A stretch of 64,000 bases of DNA from Turbatrix aceti (taxonomy: Eukaryota > Nematoda > Chromadorea > Rhabditida > Panagrolaimidae), in contig OZ017767.1 in NCBI GenBank assembly GCA_963969345.1, positions 8,672,355 through 8,736,354 on the forward strand, given 5' to 3'. The position numbers and the translations under genes are program-made. This document shows positions 63,784 through 64,000 of the stretch, in pieces; position 1 is the first letter of the stretch; each line of letters opens with the position of its first letter. The notes below the pieces were generated by a model. That model was given only the letters and a program-made list of their open reading frames with translations, had not been told where the DNA came from and did no database searches.

Positions 63784-64000
63784 GGCATAAAAATTTGTTT
63801 CAAATGCTTGCGGTACGTATATTCTGACGATTGCGAACGACGCTGCCCCCTCTGCCTCCGCAAGGGCGAGCCTTCTTGCTGTTCCAAACCTTCTCCGAAA
63901 TCAAATCCTATAATTTGTTCGACGTGTAATGCTTTCTGTCAGACAACCGAATGCTACGATGCTCATCGCCAGCTTTGTCCACTGCCTGTTCAGGGGACCC
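63784..64000 (+). CDS. Cysteine-rich zinc-binding protein, partial (window edge)
   Basis: After a TTTTTTAG acceptor the frame reads CFKC, CPLC, CC, CSTCNAFC, then C...H...C, several C-x2-C pairs followed by a C-x5-H, and runs off the window. The arrangement resembles cysteine-rich segments of Maverick/Polinton-type DNA polymerases and other zinc-ribbon arrays, but this is too little to assign. It may be a downstream exon of the coiled-coil gene, though the phase did not fit its last frame. Confidence 0.45.

Overview
This is a window of a eukaryotic nuclear genome, most likely from a nematode. Genes are split by introns of about 50-70 bp with T-rich ...TTTCAG acceptors, mixed with a few multi-kilobase introns. 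There are nematode-style 7TM receptors and an OAC-type membrane acyltransferase with a C-terminal SGNH domain. The EHD/RME-1 gene has alternative first exons, as is common in this phylum. Species and exact clade cannot be read from the sequence. I derived all exon models by eye from reading frames, splice consensus and family similarity; none has RNA support.

Layout. 0.4-2.6 kb (+): a nucleotide-sugar transporter of the SLC35A type. 3.7-5.2 kb (-): a secreted cystine-knot (DAN/gremlin-like) protein. 6.6-9.3 kb (-): two tandem small C-type-lectin-like genes with hydrophobic tails. 10.9-14.2 kb (-): an aftiphilin-like clathrin/AP-1 accessory protein. 16.7-23.2 kb (+): a small beta-propeller-like protein. 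Its 5.6 kb intron carries a near-identical duplicate of one lectin gene (opposite strand, tail lost at the duplication edge) and a degenerate LTR retrotransposon inserted beside an older Ty3/gypsy-like scrap. 23.9-25.5 kb (-): DIMT1, the 18S rRNA dimethyladenosine methyltransferase. 30.6-35.7 kb (+): EHD/RME-1.

36.1-44.8 kb (-): two paralogous 7TM receptor genes. The downstream one is cut in its third coding exon by a complete 5,974 bp CACTA-type (CMC) DNA transposon with perfect 16 bp ends, a 2 bp target duplication, a transposase and a second, unrecognised gene. 46.5-49.7 kb: a tail-anchored RING-H2 protein (+), a G-protein gamma subunit (-) and a two-LIM protein (+). 50.5-51.8 kb (-): CNRIP1, a cannabinoid-receptor-interacting-protein homologue. 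54.3-56.4 kb (-): a bZIP transcription factor whose acidic N-terminal half and bZIP half lie in different reading frames. 58.0-59.8 kb (+): a second tail-anchored RING-H2 protein and two small single-span membrane proteins. 60.2-62.3 kb (+): the OAC acyltransferase. 62.8-64 kb (+): a coiled-coil gene with an apparent one-base frameshift and the start of a cysteine-rich zinc-binding protein cut by the window edge.

Several genes concern membrane traffic (aftiphilin, EHD, SLC35A) or G-protein signalling (7TM receptors, G-gamma, CNRIP1). The window is not an operon or a functional cluster, and this is probably chance. Noncoding DNA is AT-rich and carries a short strand-biased CAGT(T)n motif about every 50-100 bp. 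Three short retroposon tails all have 12 bp target-site duplications.
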